Assembly (NCBI GenBank): GCA_000336895.1
Contig: AOLX01000025.1
Span: 1-64,000 of the forward strand
Direction of reading: 5' to 3'
Origin: Haloarcula argentinensis DSM 12282
Lineage (GTDB): Archaea; Halobacteriota; Halobacteria; Halobacteriales; Haloarculaceae
DNA length: 64,000 bases
The notes under the pieces were generated by a model. That model searched no databases and was not told the DNA's origin. It saw nothing but the letters and a program-made list of their open reading frames with translations. A program made the translations under genes and the position numbers. Shown here piece by piece: positions 43,569-52,268 of the stretch; position 1 is the stretch's first letter, and every line of letters begins with the position of its first letter.

Positions 43569-44607
43569 GGGCCGTATCGTCAAGCCGCTGGCCGTGTTTA
43601 TCGTCGTTCTCGTGGTGATACTGGGTGGCACGTTCCTTCTCGCAGTCGCCAGTCCGGGGTCGTCGGGACCGCCGGACGGCCAGTCTATCGATGGCCAGTC
43701 GCCGTCACAGTATCAGCCTGACGCCGTCAACGCACCCGCCGACCCCGAAGAGGGTGAGATTTCGGTCGACGCCGACACGAGCGACAAGCGCATACTCGTC
43801 GACACGAGCCACGGCAATCAGGTGTCTGAATCCGAACTCGAACCGATTACAGAGGCGGTGTTCGAGGCGGGCCACACCGTCGAGTACGGCACGTCCGGCA
43901 CCGCCTCCTTTGCCGATTCGCTCGGCCAGTACGATGGTGTACTCATCGTCCAGCCGCTCGGCAGCTACTCACAGGCGGAACGCGATGCACTACAGGAGTA
44001 CACGGAGGACGGCGGGCGTGTCGTCGTCCTCGCCGAACCCACACAGACCCGCCTTTCGACCGGCTTCACCCAGTCGACGACGACGGTGTCCTTCGGGGCC
44101 AACAACGCCACCGAGCGCTACGGCGTCAGGATGGGTGCCGAACAGCTGTACAACGTCGACGACGAAGCCAACGACAACAACTTCAAGGCTATCTACGCAT
44201 CCCCGAGCGACGACGGTGAACTGACCGACGGTGTCGAGACAATTACGTTCGACACCGCCGGCTACGCGGTGATGAACGGTGACGCCGAGACGAAGTTCAC
44301 CGCCGCCGAAGGTACACGGACACTGGAGACGCGCCGCACCGGCACGTACGCGACAGTCGTTCGCAACGACAACATGGTATTTGTCACTGATTCGACGTTC
44401 ATCAGCAGTTCCGAGATATACGACGCCGACAACGAGGTGTTCGTCGGGAACCTGCTTTCGTTCCTGCTCGACGGCGAGGCACCCGATCCGGGCGGTGGCG
44501 CGACCACGGATGCCGGATTCGGAACCGGCGGTGATACTTCGACCGAAGCACCACCGGAACCGACCTCCAGCCCGACTCCGACGCCCGCACCCCCAAGCGG
44601 GACCTGA
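43561..44607 (+). CDS. DUF4350-domain membrane-anchored protein
   Basis: The 348-residue product has an N-terminal helix (about 9-30), then a linker and a domain with KRILVDTSHGNQVSESELEP, QYDGVLIVQPLGSYSQAERD and YTEDGGRVVVLAEPTQTRLS, which fits the DUF4350 group (a GATase-like fold without a catalytic Cys). The C-terminus is a Thr/Pro-rich low-complexity tail (TEAPPEPTSSPTPTPAPP) of a kind often glycosylated. It is coupled to the S49 protease gene by overlap. Function unknown; a surface-protein partner of the protease is plausible. Confidence 0.75.
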   Translation: MTEGRIVKPLAVFIVVLVVILGGTFLLAVASPGSSGPPDGQSIDGQSPSQYQPDAVNAPADPEEGEISVDADTSDKRILVDTSHGNQVSESELEPITEAVFEAGHTVEYGTSGTASFADSLGQYDGVLIVQPLGSYSQAERDALQEYTEDGGRVVVLAEPTQTRLSTGFTQSTTTVSFGANNATERYGVRMGAEQLYNVDDEANDNNFKAIYASPSDDGELTDGVETITFDTAGYAVMNGDAETKFTAAEGTRTLETRRTGTYATVVRNDNMVFVTDSTFISSSEIYDADNEVFVGNLLSFLLDGEAPDPGGGATTDAGFGTGGDTSTEAPPEPTSSPTPTPAPPSGT

Positions 44608-44640
44608 GCCGGGCTGCTCGGGCTGCCATTGGTCGCGGCT

Positions 44641-45171
44641 TCACTGATCGCTAATGCTGACCGTCGTCTCGCTGTACAGGCCACACTCGGCAGCGTCGGC
44701 CACACTTAGCCCCGCTCCGATAGTGTACTCCCCGGCCGGCGCGGGTTCCCACTCGTCGTCGCTGACCCGGAACATCCGGTCCCACCGCCGTCTGAACTGC
44801 TTTCGCTCGCCGCGGTCGAACCGGAGACTGCCGTCATCACTGGGTACGCTGTCGACGTGGGACGCCTCGGCCACTCCATCGACGTACCACGTCCACGGCC
44901 GCGGCGAGTCCGTCGGGAGCGTTATCGGCACCGGAAGCGCGTTCCGCATCGTCACGACGAACGGCACCTCGGTTCCCGCTGGATACGATGTCTGCGGGAC
45001 CTCGATATCGACTGACACCGCGCGATAGCGGAGCCATGTCGGCAGCAGCCGGTCGCTCCAGGCCCTGCCGTTGATACTGCGTGCAGCCTGTGGCCGCGCT
45101 CCACGCTCGGTGGGCGCCCCTGGCTCATCGTCGTCGCGGTGGAGCGCCCCCGAATCGTAAATGCGACGCAT
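44641..45171 (-). CDS. Conserved hypothetical protein, beta-rich
   Basis: The ATG at 45171 gives 176 residues; the earlier ATG at 45198 is possible. The first 45 residues are charged and disordered. The remainder is an Ig-like beta domain (VSVDIEVPQTSYPAGTEVPF, VVTMRNALPVPITLPTDSP, GEYTIGAGLSVADAAECGLY). No signal peptide is seen, so the protein is cytosolic or surface-associated by an unknown route. It resembles haloarchaeal proteins of unknown function. It is convergent with the DUF4350 gene. Confidence 0.6.
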   Translation of the reverse strand: MRRIYDSGALHRDDDEPGAPTERGARPQAARSINGRAWSDRLLPTWLRYRAVSVDIEVPQTSYPAGTEVPFVVTMRNALPVPITLPTDSPRPWTWYVDGVAEASHVDSVPSDDGSLRFDRGERKQFRRRWDRMFRVSDDEWEPAPAGEYTIGAGLSVADAAECGLYSETTVSISDQ

Positions 45172-45384
45172 TGTCAGAGGGTGGACCGGCGCACGCAAAA
45201 GTGTTATTCAGCCCCGCATGACTGTGCTGTCGTGGTCGGCCACGTCTGCACACTAGGCATTATGATTGAGAGAATCGACGGAAAACTCCCGTCTATCTGT
45301 ACCTTTCACACACCACGTATGTTATACACAGCCAAACATAATAAGTGGCCTGACCACTGAGACAGCAGCAAGCCCTCTGCTCCG

Positions 45385-47730
45385 ATGCTATCGACAAGTG
45401 ACACGGTCCGGTTGTTGCACGTCGACGACGAGCCGGATTTCGCTGAGACAGCCGCCGCGTTCCTTGAACGCGAGAACGATCGACTCCAGGTTGAGACGGC
45501 GTCGAGCGCGGAAGACGCGCTGGAGCGGCTCGAAGCGTCAACGTTTGACTGCATCGTGTCGGACTACGACATGCCCGGACGCGACGGCATTGAGTTCCTC
45601 GAAGCCGTCCGCGAGGAGTACCCCGACCTCCCGCTCATCCTATTCACTGGGAAGGGGAGCGAGGAAGTCGCGAGCGACGCTATCTCGGCCGGTGTCACCG
45701 ATTACCTGCAGAAGGAAGGTGGGACAGACCAGTACACACTACTGGCTAATCGGGTCCAGAATGCGGTGGAGGCGAGACAGTCGGCAACCGAGGCCAAGCG
45801 CCGGCGACACCGACTCGAACAGATCCTCAAGACTGTCCCGTCGTGTGTCGTGCAACTCGACCGCGACGGCCAGTTCGTGTTCGCCAATCAGCGCGCCGTC
45901 GACGTTCTCGGTCTGTCGCAGTCGGCGGTGAAAGACCGGGCCTACAACGACCCGGAGTGGGAGATTCGGGGCCTCGATGGGAACCCGATACCGGACGCGG
46001 AGCTACCGTTTCGGCAGGTTCTTGAAAGCGGCCAGCCCCTCTCCGACGCTCGGCACACGATTCACTGGCCAGACGGGACGGAGAAGGTACTCTCGGTGAA
46101 CGGTGTGCCGCTGTTCGACGATGACGGGGCTGTCGAAAGCGTGGTCTGTACGCTGACCGACATCACCGATAAGCGCGACCGGAAACAGGACTTGGAGGAA
46201 ACCGAACGCCGCCTCCAGCTGGCGCTAGAGGCCAGCGAAACGGGTGTCTGGGAGTGGGACTACGAGACAAACGAAGTCGCGTTGGGCGACACGCCCGAAC
46301 GTCTCATGGGCTTCAAACCGGGAGAGTTCGACGGCACGCTGTCGGCCGTGCTCGACCTGATTCACCCGGAGGACCGCGCCGAGGTCCGCGAACAATTAAA
46401 ACAGGCAGTCGAAACGGACGACATCTACAACGGGGAGTTCCGGGTGATTGACGCGGATGGCGACGTGCGGTGGGTCTCCGTTCGGGGACAACCCATCGAG
46501 GATGACGACAGTACACTGATGGTTGGCGTCCACCACGATATCACCGAGCGAAAGGAGCGTGAGCGTGACCTGCGGATAACAGAGCGCCGACTCGAGGCGA
46601 TTCTGGAAAACACCACGACCCCGATGTTCATGAAAGACGACGAAGGGGAGTACCTCTTCGTTAACCATGGCTATCGGGAGATGACCGGACTCACTGATGC
46701 GGAAATCGTCGGCCGTACGGACTTCGAGCTGTTCCCCGAAGAGACAGCTGAAGCGACGTGGGCAAACGACCGTGCTGTCCTGCAAACCGGGCAACCGCTG
46801 GAGGTCGAGGAACGTGTCGTTATCAATGGCAGGGCACAACAGTACCTCTCGACGAAAGTCCCGATATACGACACGGGTGAACGGTCCGACCCGGATACAC
46901 CGGTCGCCGTGTTCGGCGTCGCCAGCGACATTACCGATATCCGCGAGCAAGAGCAGGAGCTCCAGCGCGAGCGTGACCGACTCGCCGAGTTTGCCAGCGT
47001 CGTCAGTCACGACCTTCGCAGTCCACTGAGCGTCGCACAGGGACGACTGAAACTCGCCCGGACAACCGATGATGAGAGTCATCTAGAGGGGATCGAGAGT
47101 GCACTCGATCGGATGGAGCGAATCATCGACGACGTATTGCTCCTGGCTCGCCAGGGACGAGACATTCAGGAGACCGAGCCAGTTTCGTTCCGTGACGCGG
47201 TCACGGATGCCTGGAAGATGATCTCTCAGGACGCCGAGGACGGGAATCTCGTCTTTGCCGACACCGACGAGCGGGACGTGACGATCACCGCCGACCGGCC
47301 GCGCCTGCTACAACTGCTCGAGAACCTGTTCCGGAACAGTGTGGAACACGGCTCCACGCGCAGTCAGTCGGCGGTCGACAGCGCTGTAGAGCATGGGTCG
47401 GCGGAGTCACGTTCACAGGGACGGACGGATGTGGACCACGGCGCTACGAGTAGCCAGACGAGGCCGGAGGACACAGCCAACACCGGGGGCGTAACGATCA
47501 CTATCGGTGCCACCGAGGACGGCTTCTACGTCGCCGACGACGGCCCCGGCGTTTCGGAAACCGAGCGCGAGACACTGTTCGAAGCGGGATACTCGACTGA
47601 CGACGACGGCACCGGGTTCGGGCTGGCAATCGTCGACCGTATTGCCGAGGCTCACGGCTGGTCAGTCGGCGTGACGGAGAGCGCCGACGGCGGGGCACGC
47701 TTCGAGGTCACCGGTGTCGAGTTCACGTAG
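45385..47730 (+). CDS. Receiver-PAS-PAS-PAS histidine kinase
   Basis: This 781-residue soluble kinase has a receiver domain (1-125, phospho-acceptor Asp60 in VSDYDMPG), three PAS domains (about 145-262, 277-388 and 403-518), a HisKA helix with phospho-His542 in VVSHDLRSPLS, and an ATPase domain (N-box at about 647-655, DDGPGVS at 718-724, GTGFGLAIV at 742-750). Between the N-box and the next strand is a 45-residue insert of three imperfect repeats (SVEHGSTRSQS, AVEHGSAESRSQ, VDHGATSSQT). There is no membrane segment, so it senses a cytoplasmic signal. Its partner regulator is not adjacent. Confidence 0.9.
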   Translation: MLSTSDTVRLLHVDDEPDFAETAAAFLERENDRLQVETASSAEDALERLEASTFDCIVSDYDMPGRDGIEFLEAVREEYPDLPLILFTGKGSEEVASDAISAGVTDYLQKEGGTDQYTLLANRVQNAVEARQSATEAKRRRHRLEQILKTVPSCVVQLDRDGQFVFANQRAVDVLGLSQSAVKDRAYNDPEWEIRGLDGNPIPDAELPFRQVLESGQPLSDARHTIHWPDGTEKVLSVNGVPLFDDDGAVESVVCTLTDITDKRDRKQDLEETERRLQLALEASETGVWEWDYETNEVALGDTPERLMGFKPGEFDGTLSAVLDLIHPEDRAEVREQLKQAVETDDIYNGEFRVIDADGDVRWVSVRGQPIEDDDSTLMVGVHHDITERKERERDLRITERRLEAILENTTTPMFMKDDEGEYLFVNHGYREMTGLTDAEIVGRTDFELFPEETAEATWANDRAVLQTGQPLEVEERVVINGRAQQYLSTKVPIYDTGERSDPDTPVAVFGVASDITDIREQEQELQRERDRLAEFASVVSHDLRSPLSVAQGRLKLARTTDDESHLEGIESALDRMERIIDDVLLLARQGRDIQETEPVSFRDAVTDAWKMISQDAEDGNLVFADTDERDVTITADRPRLLQLLENLFRNSVEHGSTRSQSAVDSAVEHGSAESRSQGRTDVDHGATSSQTRPEDTANTGGVTITIGATEDGFYVADDGPGVSETERETLFEAGYSTDDDGTGFGLAIVDRIAEAHGWSVGVTESADGGARFEVTGVEFT

Positions 47731-47774
47731 CGGGCGGTCCGGGTCGGGCCGCCGTACCGGTGATGTGTCCGGGA

Positions 47775-49091
47775 CTAGCTCGTCCGCGTTGGCGTCTCTG
47801 GATACGCGTCGTCGTACAGCAGGCAGGCGATGCGGTGGTCGTCACCGACATCGAACAGCTCGGGATCGGTTCGCTCGCAGGGGGATTCGAAGGCGTCGTT
47901 CAGCGCCGTCCACGCGGCTTCGAAAGCCCCGTCGTGCAGGTGGTCGAGGGCCGTCCCGAACACTTCCTCGGCCTTCCGGTCGCCGACCGTCTCCGGGAGG
48001 CCAAATTCGTCCCGAACCCGGGCTTCGAGAGCGGACCGCGAGAGTTGACGCAGGTCTTCGTCCTCGAGACCTTCCCGCACTGCGGTTACCGCTTCCAGCG
48101 AGTCGGCCTTGCGGAGCCGTTGTTTCAGGTCCATCAGTGACCGCCACTCGGACTGTGCCATGTCTGTCCACTCGGGCTGGATAACCTTCGGACAGCGGGT
48201 GTGGAACCGACAGCCCGACGGGGGGTTCAGCGGCGATGGAACGTCGCCGGAGAGGAAAATACGGTCGCCCTCCCAGCCGGGGTCCGGCTCCGGAATGGCG
48301 GACAGCAGCGCCTCGGCGTAGGGGTGATACGGCGGCTGGAACACATCCTCGGTCGGGCCGACCTCGGCGAACTCGCCCAAATACAGGACGCCCACGCGGT
48401 CGGCGATGTGCTCGACGACGCTGAGATCGTGGGCGATGACGATGTAGGAGAGGCCGAACTCCGCCTGCAACTCTTTCAGGAGGTTCAGAATCTGGGCCTG
48501 CACACTCACGTCCAGCGCCGAGACGGGTTCGTCACAGACGATGACCTCGGGGTCGACGGCGAGTGCGCGGGCGATGCCGATGCGCTGGCGCTGGCCGCCG
48601 GAGAACTCGTGGGGATAGCGATGGGCGTGGCGCTGATTGAGTCCCACGGTTTCTAGCAGGTCGCTGACGCGCTCAGCCCGGGCCTCGCCCTCGGCGATGT
48701 CGTGGATATCCAGCGGCTCGCCGACGATGTCGCCGACCGTCAGCCGCGGATTGAGGCTGGCGAAGGGGTCCTGAAAGATGTACTGGATGTCCTTCCGGAG
48801 CGCCCGCAGGCGGTCGTCGGAGGCCGCCGTCAGGTCCTCGTCCTCGTAGCGGACCGTCCCGGCCGTGGGCTCGATGAGTCGCAGGAGGCTCCGGGCGAGC
48901 GTGGTCTTGCCACAGCCGGACTCGCCGACGATACCGAGGGTCTCTCCGGGGTATAGCTCCAGGTCGACGCCGTCCAGCGCCTTCACTTCCTGACTCCGGC
49001 CCAGCAGGGTGTCGACGAGGCCCCCGCCGGACTCGTAGTACTTCGTGAGGTTCTCGATCTCCAGAATCGGGCTGTCTGCTGTCTTAGCCAT
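47775..49091 (-). CDS. Oligopeptide ABC transporter ATPase (OppF/DppF type) with insertion
   Basis: The 438-residue ATPase has Walker [10 protein letters not shown] at 56-64, signature SGGQRQR at 164-170, Walker [13 protein letters not shown] and the switch His in [14 protein letters not shown]. The C-terminal cysteine motif starts normally with [11 protein letters not shown] (Cys294, Cys300), but its second half (SPCER at 403-407, Cys405, and IACLLY, Cys423) comes about 100 residues later, where about seven are usual. The inserted segment is helical and acidic. It is the last gene of the opp operon, overlapping the OppD-type gene by eight bases. Confidence 0.9.
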   Translation of the reverse strand: MAKTADSPILEIENLTKYYESGGGLVDTLLGRSQEVKALDGVDLELYPGETLGIVGESGCGKTTLARSLLRLIEPTAGTVRYEDEDLTAASDDRLRALRKDIQYIFQDPFASLNPRLTVGDIVGEPLDIHDIAEGEARAERVSDLLETVGLNQRHAHRYPHEFSGGQRQRIGIARALAVDPEVIVCDEPVSALDVSVQAQILNLLKELQAEFGLSYIVIAHDLSVVEHIADRVGVLYLGEFAEVGPTEDVFQPPYHPYAEALLSAIPEPDPGWEGDRIFLSGDVPSPLNPPSGCRFHTRCPKVIQPEWTDMAQSEWRSLMDLKQRLRKADSLEAVTAVREGLEDEDLRQLSRSALEARVRDEFGLPETVGDRKAEEVFGTALDHLHDGAFEAAWTALNDAFESPCERTDPELFDVGDDHRIACLLYDDAYPETPTRTS

Positions 49092-50265
49092 CGCTCAGCC
49101 CTCCCGCATCGTCCTCCCCGTCGTCGTTCTGGTCCAGCAAGTCGGTGTCGAGGCCGACCGGGTCGGAGTCCGTCCGGACCGGTTCCGAGTCCGGTCGCCG
49201 GACTCGGGGGTCAGGCTGGCCGTCCTCGGGTTGCTCCGCTCGACCTCGCACTTCGACCTCGTAGTCCAGTTCGTTGTCGAGGTCGCCCGTGTAGGCTAAA
49301 CAGGCCGCCGCCCGGTCGGACAGCCCAACGCCCTCGCCGGTGTCGGGGTCGACGAGTGGCGGCTGCTTGCGCGTACACACCTCTTCGGCGAAGGGACACC
49401 GAGGGTGGAAGCTACAGCCGGAGGGGACCTCCACGAGGTCCGGCATGGTTCCCGGAATCGTTTGGAGACGGTCCTGTCCGTCACCGATGCGGGGGATAGC
49501 GCTCATCAGCCCGACGGTGTAGGGGTGTTTCGGATCGTAGTACAGCTCCTCGACGGTCGCCTTCTCGACGGCGCGGCCGGCGTACATCACCATCACCCGG
49601 TCGCACATCTCCGCGATGACGCCCAGATCGTGGGTGATGAGCTGAATCGCCGTGTCGTACTCCTCGGCGAGGCGTTCGAGGCGGTCCAGGATCTTCGCCT
49701 CGATGGTCACGTCCAGCGCCGTCGTCGGCTCGTCGGCGATGAGGAGGTCGGGGTCACAGGACAGCGCCATCGCGATGACGACCCGCTGTTGCATGCCACC
49801 GGAGAACTCGTGGGGGTAATCGTCGTAGCGGGCCGCCGGTTCCGGGATGCCAACGTCGTCAAGCAGCCGAATAGCCCGGTCGCGGGCGGCTGCATCGTCG
49901 TAGTCGAGGTGGTGGCGGATCGCTTCGGCGATCTGTTCACCCACCGTATAGACGGGGTTGAGGGCAGTCTGTGCGTCTTGGAATATCATCGCGATGTCGT
50001 TGCCCCGGACATCACGGACCTCGGATTCGGACATCTCCATGAGGTCTGTGCCGTCGAAGCGGACGGTCCCGCTCTCGATACGGCCGGGCTCTTCGATGAG
50101 CCGCATCACGGACAGCGCGGTGACGCTCTTGCCTGCGCCGCTCTCGCCGACGACGCCGAACTTCTCGCCGCGCTCGATACGAAAGGAGAGGTCATCGACG
50201 GCGGTGACGACGCCTTCCTCGGTGTAGAAGTTCACCGTGAGGTCTTCGACTTCCAGCAGCGCCAT
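49084..50265 (-). CDS. Oligopeptide ABC transporter ATPase (OppD/DppD type)
   Basis: The ATG at 50265 gives 393 residues (MALLEVEDLTVNFYTEEGVV); the frame extends upstream but into the permease gene. Walker A GESGAGKSV is near 38-46, signature FSGGMQQR near 157-164, Walker B LLIADEPTTALD, and a normal-length cysteine motif GCSFHPRCPFAEEVC then AACLAY. The last 60 residues are acidic and probably disordered. Start and stop of neighbouring genes share single bases (ATGA), so translation is coupled to the permease. Confidence 0.93.
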   Translation of the reverse strand: MALLEVEDLTVNFYTEEGVVTAVDDLSFRIERGEKFGVVGESGAGKSVTALSVMRLIEEPGRIESGTVRFDGTDLMEMSESEVRDVRGNDIAMIFQDAQTALNPVYTVGEQIAEAIRHHLDYDDAAARDRAIRLLDDVGIPEPAARYDDYPHEFSGGMQQRVVIAMALSCDPDLLIADEPTTALDVTIEAKILDRLERLAEEYDTAIQLITHDLGVIAEMCDRVMVMYAGRAVEKATVEELYYDPKHPYTVGLMSAIPRIGDGQDRLQTIPGTMPDLVEVPSGCSFHPRCPFAEEVCTRKQPPLVDPDTGEGVGLSDRAAACLAYTGDLDNELDYEVEVRGRAEQPEDGQPDPRVRRPDSEPVRTDSDPVGLDTDLLDQNDDGEDDAGGLSDG

Positions 50266-51302
50266 CAGACTTCGCCCCCACGGGCCACGTCCTCGCCCTC
50301 CTGTGCGTCCAGCGCGTCGTTGATGCCGTCGCCGATGAGGTTCATCGACATCACGAACAGGAAGATCGCGCCGCCGGGGAAGACGGTGACCCACCACGGA
50401 ATCGACCCACCCGGCCCCTGGACGATTGTTTGGCGAGTCTGGTCCAGCATCGTGCCCCATTCGGCGGAGCTAGGCGGGAGACCCAGCCCGAGGAAGCCAA
50501 GCGCCGCCACGCCGATAACAACGGTGCCGATGGAGAGGGAGGCCTGAACGATCAGCGGCGCGATGGCGTTGGGTACGACATGTCTGAAGATGACACGGCG
50601 GTCGCGCGCTCCCAGTGCCTTCGCAGCCAGCACGTACTCGTTTTCTTTGACTTTCAGAATCTCGCCGCGTATCAGCCGGGCGTAGCCGGCCCAGCCGATG
50701 GCCGTGAACGCGAGCACCAGCTCCCAGTACCCCTTGCCGAGCACGGCGACGATAATCAGCGCCAGCAGGAGGCCGGGGAACGCGAAGATCAGATCGAGTA
50801 CCCGCATCATCACCTCGTCGACCCAGCCGCCGTAGTAGCCGGCGACCGCGCCGTACACCAGCCCGATCGCGGCGGTGACGAAGACGACGATGAAGCCGAT
50901 AGAGAGGCTGAACCGACCACCGTACAGCACGCGGGAGAACACGTCCCGCGCGGAGCCGTCGGTCCCGAACGGATGGGCCAGCGACGGGGCCTCGTAGGCG
51001 CTCACGTCTAGCCCCTGTGCGTATAGGATGGCGCCCGGGTCGTACGGCGCGAGCGAGAACGGCTGGACGGTGACGCCCGCAATCGTGATTGGACGGGCAA
51101 ACAGCGCCAGCAGTGACATCGCGATGACGATGTACAGCCCGAGCATCGCGCTGCGGTTCCGGCGGAACTCCCGCCAGGCGCGTGTCCAGCGGCCCTCTGT
51201 CTCCGTGTCTCTCGTCTCTGTCCAGTCGGATAGCGGTTCGCGGGACTCGACGCGGTCGGCGTCGAACCCCGTTATCCGGATGCGTCCTCGGTCAGTGCTC
51301 AT
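50265..51302 (-). CDS. Oligopeptide ABC transporter permease (OppC/DppC type)
   Basis: The 345-residue permease has an N-terminal cytosolic part, six hydrophobic helices and the ABC permease EAA loop ALGARDRRVIFRHVVPNAIA, followed by GLPPSSAEWGTMLDQ, the OppC-group motif. The N-terminal TM segment is preceded by TRAWREFRRNRSAMLGLYIV. It follows the OppB-type gene by three bases. Together with 51306 it forms the membrane channel of the peptide importer. Confidence 0.93.
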   Translation of the reverse strand: MSTDRGRIRITGFDADRVESREPLSDWTETRDTETEGRWTRAWREFRRNRSAMLGLYIVIAMSLLALFARPITIAGVTVQPFSLAPYDPGAILYAQGLDVSAYEAPSLAHPFGTDGSARDVFSRVLYGGRFSLSIGFIVVFVTAAIGLVYGAVAGYYGGWVDEVMMRVLDLIFAFPGLLLALIIVAVLGKGYWELVLAFTAIGWAGYARLIRGEILKVKENEYVLAAKALGARDRRVIFRHVVPNAIAPLIVQASLSIGTVVIGVAALGFLGLGLPPSSAEWGTMLDQTRQTIVQGPGGSIPWWVTVFPGGAIFLFVMSMNLIGDGINDALDAQEGEDVARGGEV

Positions 51303-51305
51303 AGG

Positions 51306-52259
51306 TCAGTCATAGCGGATTCGTGGATCCAGTACAGCGTACATAATGTCTGCAAGCAGGTTCGCGAGGATGATCGTCACGCCGGTAAACAGCGTGATGG
51401 CCATGATGAGGTCGACCTCGCGGCCGATGATTGCGCCGACAAAGGCCCGCCCCAGGCCAGGCCAGGCGAACACCTGTTCGACGACGACGGCACCGGCGAA
51501 GATACTCGCGGTCAGGAACGCGGCGATGGTGGTCACCGAGATGAGCGAGTTCCGCAGGACGTGTTTCAACACGACCGTCCGCTCGGGGAGCCCCTTCGCC
51601 CGCGCCGCCGTGACGTACTCCTTGTTCATTTCTTCGGCCATCGACGACCGCATCACGCGCATCAGCGTCGCCGACGACGCCGTCCCGATGGTGACGCCCG
51701 GCAGGACGAGATACCATAGCATCTCGGCCGAGAGTAGCGGTTTGTCCGGAGCCAGCACGGGCCAGAGGTCCAGCCAGAGCGCGAACACGAGGATGAGCAT
51801 CAGGCCGAGCCAGAAGTTCGGCAGGGAGATGCCCGACAGCGCGAACACCCGCGAAAGGTCGTCGCCCAGCGTGTCCTTGTTCACCGCGGCGTAGATACCG
51901 GTCGGGATGGAGATCAGCAACGCGATGGCCCAGCCGAACAGCCCCAGCGCGATGGTTTCGGGGAGCCGGGCCATGATGTAGGGCAGAACCGGCTGGTCGA
52001 CACTGATGACCGTCCCCAGATTGCCCTGCAGGACATTGCTCATCCACGTGAGGTACTGCTGCCACACGGGGCCGTCGAGTCCGTATCTGGCGCGTATTGC
52101 CGCCTCCTCGGCCGGCGAAATCTGCGGATTCAGGGCGACCATCTGGTCGATGGGGTCCCCCGGCGTCAGGTGGACCAGCGCGAAAGTAAGCACCGAGACG
52201 CCGAACAGTATCGGAATCGTCGCGGCAACGCGAACCGCGATGAATCGTCTGAGGCTCAT
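51306..52259 (-). CDS. Oligopeptide ABC transporter permease (OppB/DppB type)
   Basis: The 317-residue permease begins MSLRRFIAVRVAATIPILFG and has the OppB-group blocks FALVHLTPGDPIDQMV, ARYGLDGPVWQQYLTWMSNV and the EAA loop ARAKGLPERTVVLKHVLRNS, ending AVLDPRIRYD. Six hydrophobic helices are visible. It is second in the operon after the binding protein (9-base gap). Confidence 0.94.
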   Translation of the reverse strand: MSLRRFIAVRVAATIPILFGVSVLTFALVHLTPGDPIDQMVALNPQISPAEEAAIRARYGLDGPVWQQYLTWMSNVLQGNLGTVISVDQPVLPYIMARLPETIALGLFGWAIALLISIPTGIYAAVNKDTLGDDLSRVFALSGISLPNFWLGLMLILVFALWLDLWPVLAPDKPLLSAEMLWYLVLPGVTIGTASSATLMRVMRSSMAEEMNKEYVTAARAKGLPERTVVLKHVLRNSLISVTTIAAFLTASIFAGAVVVEQVFAWPGLGRAFVGAIIGREVDLIMAITLFTGVTIILANLLADIMYAVLDPRIRYD

Positions 52260-52268
52260 CGTACTGGA

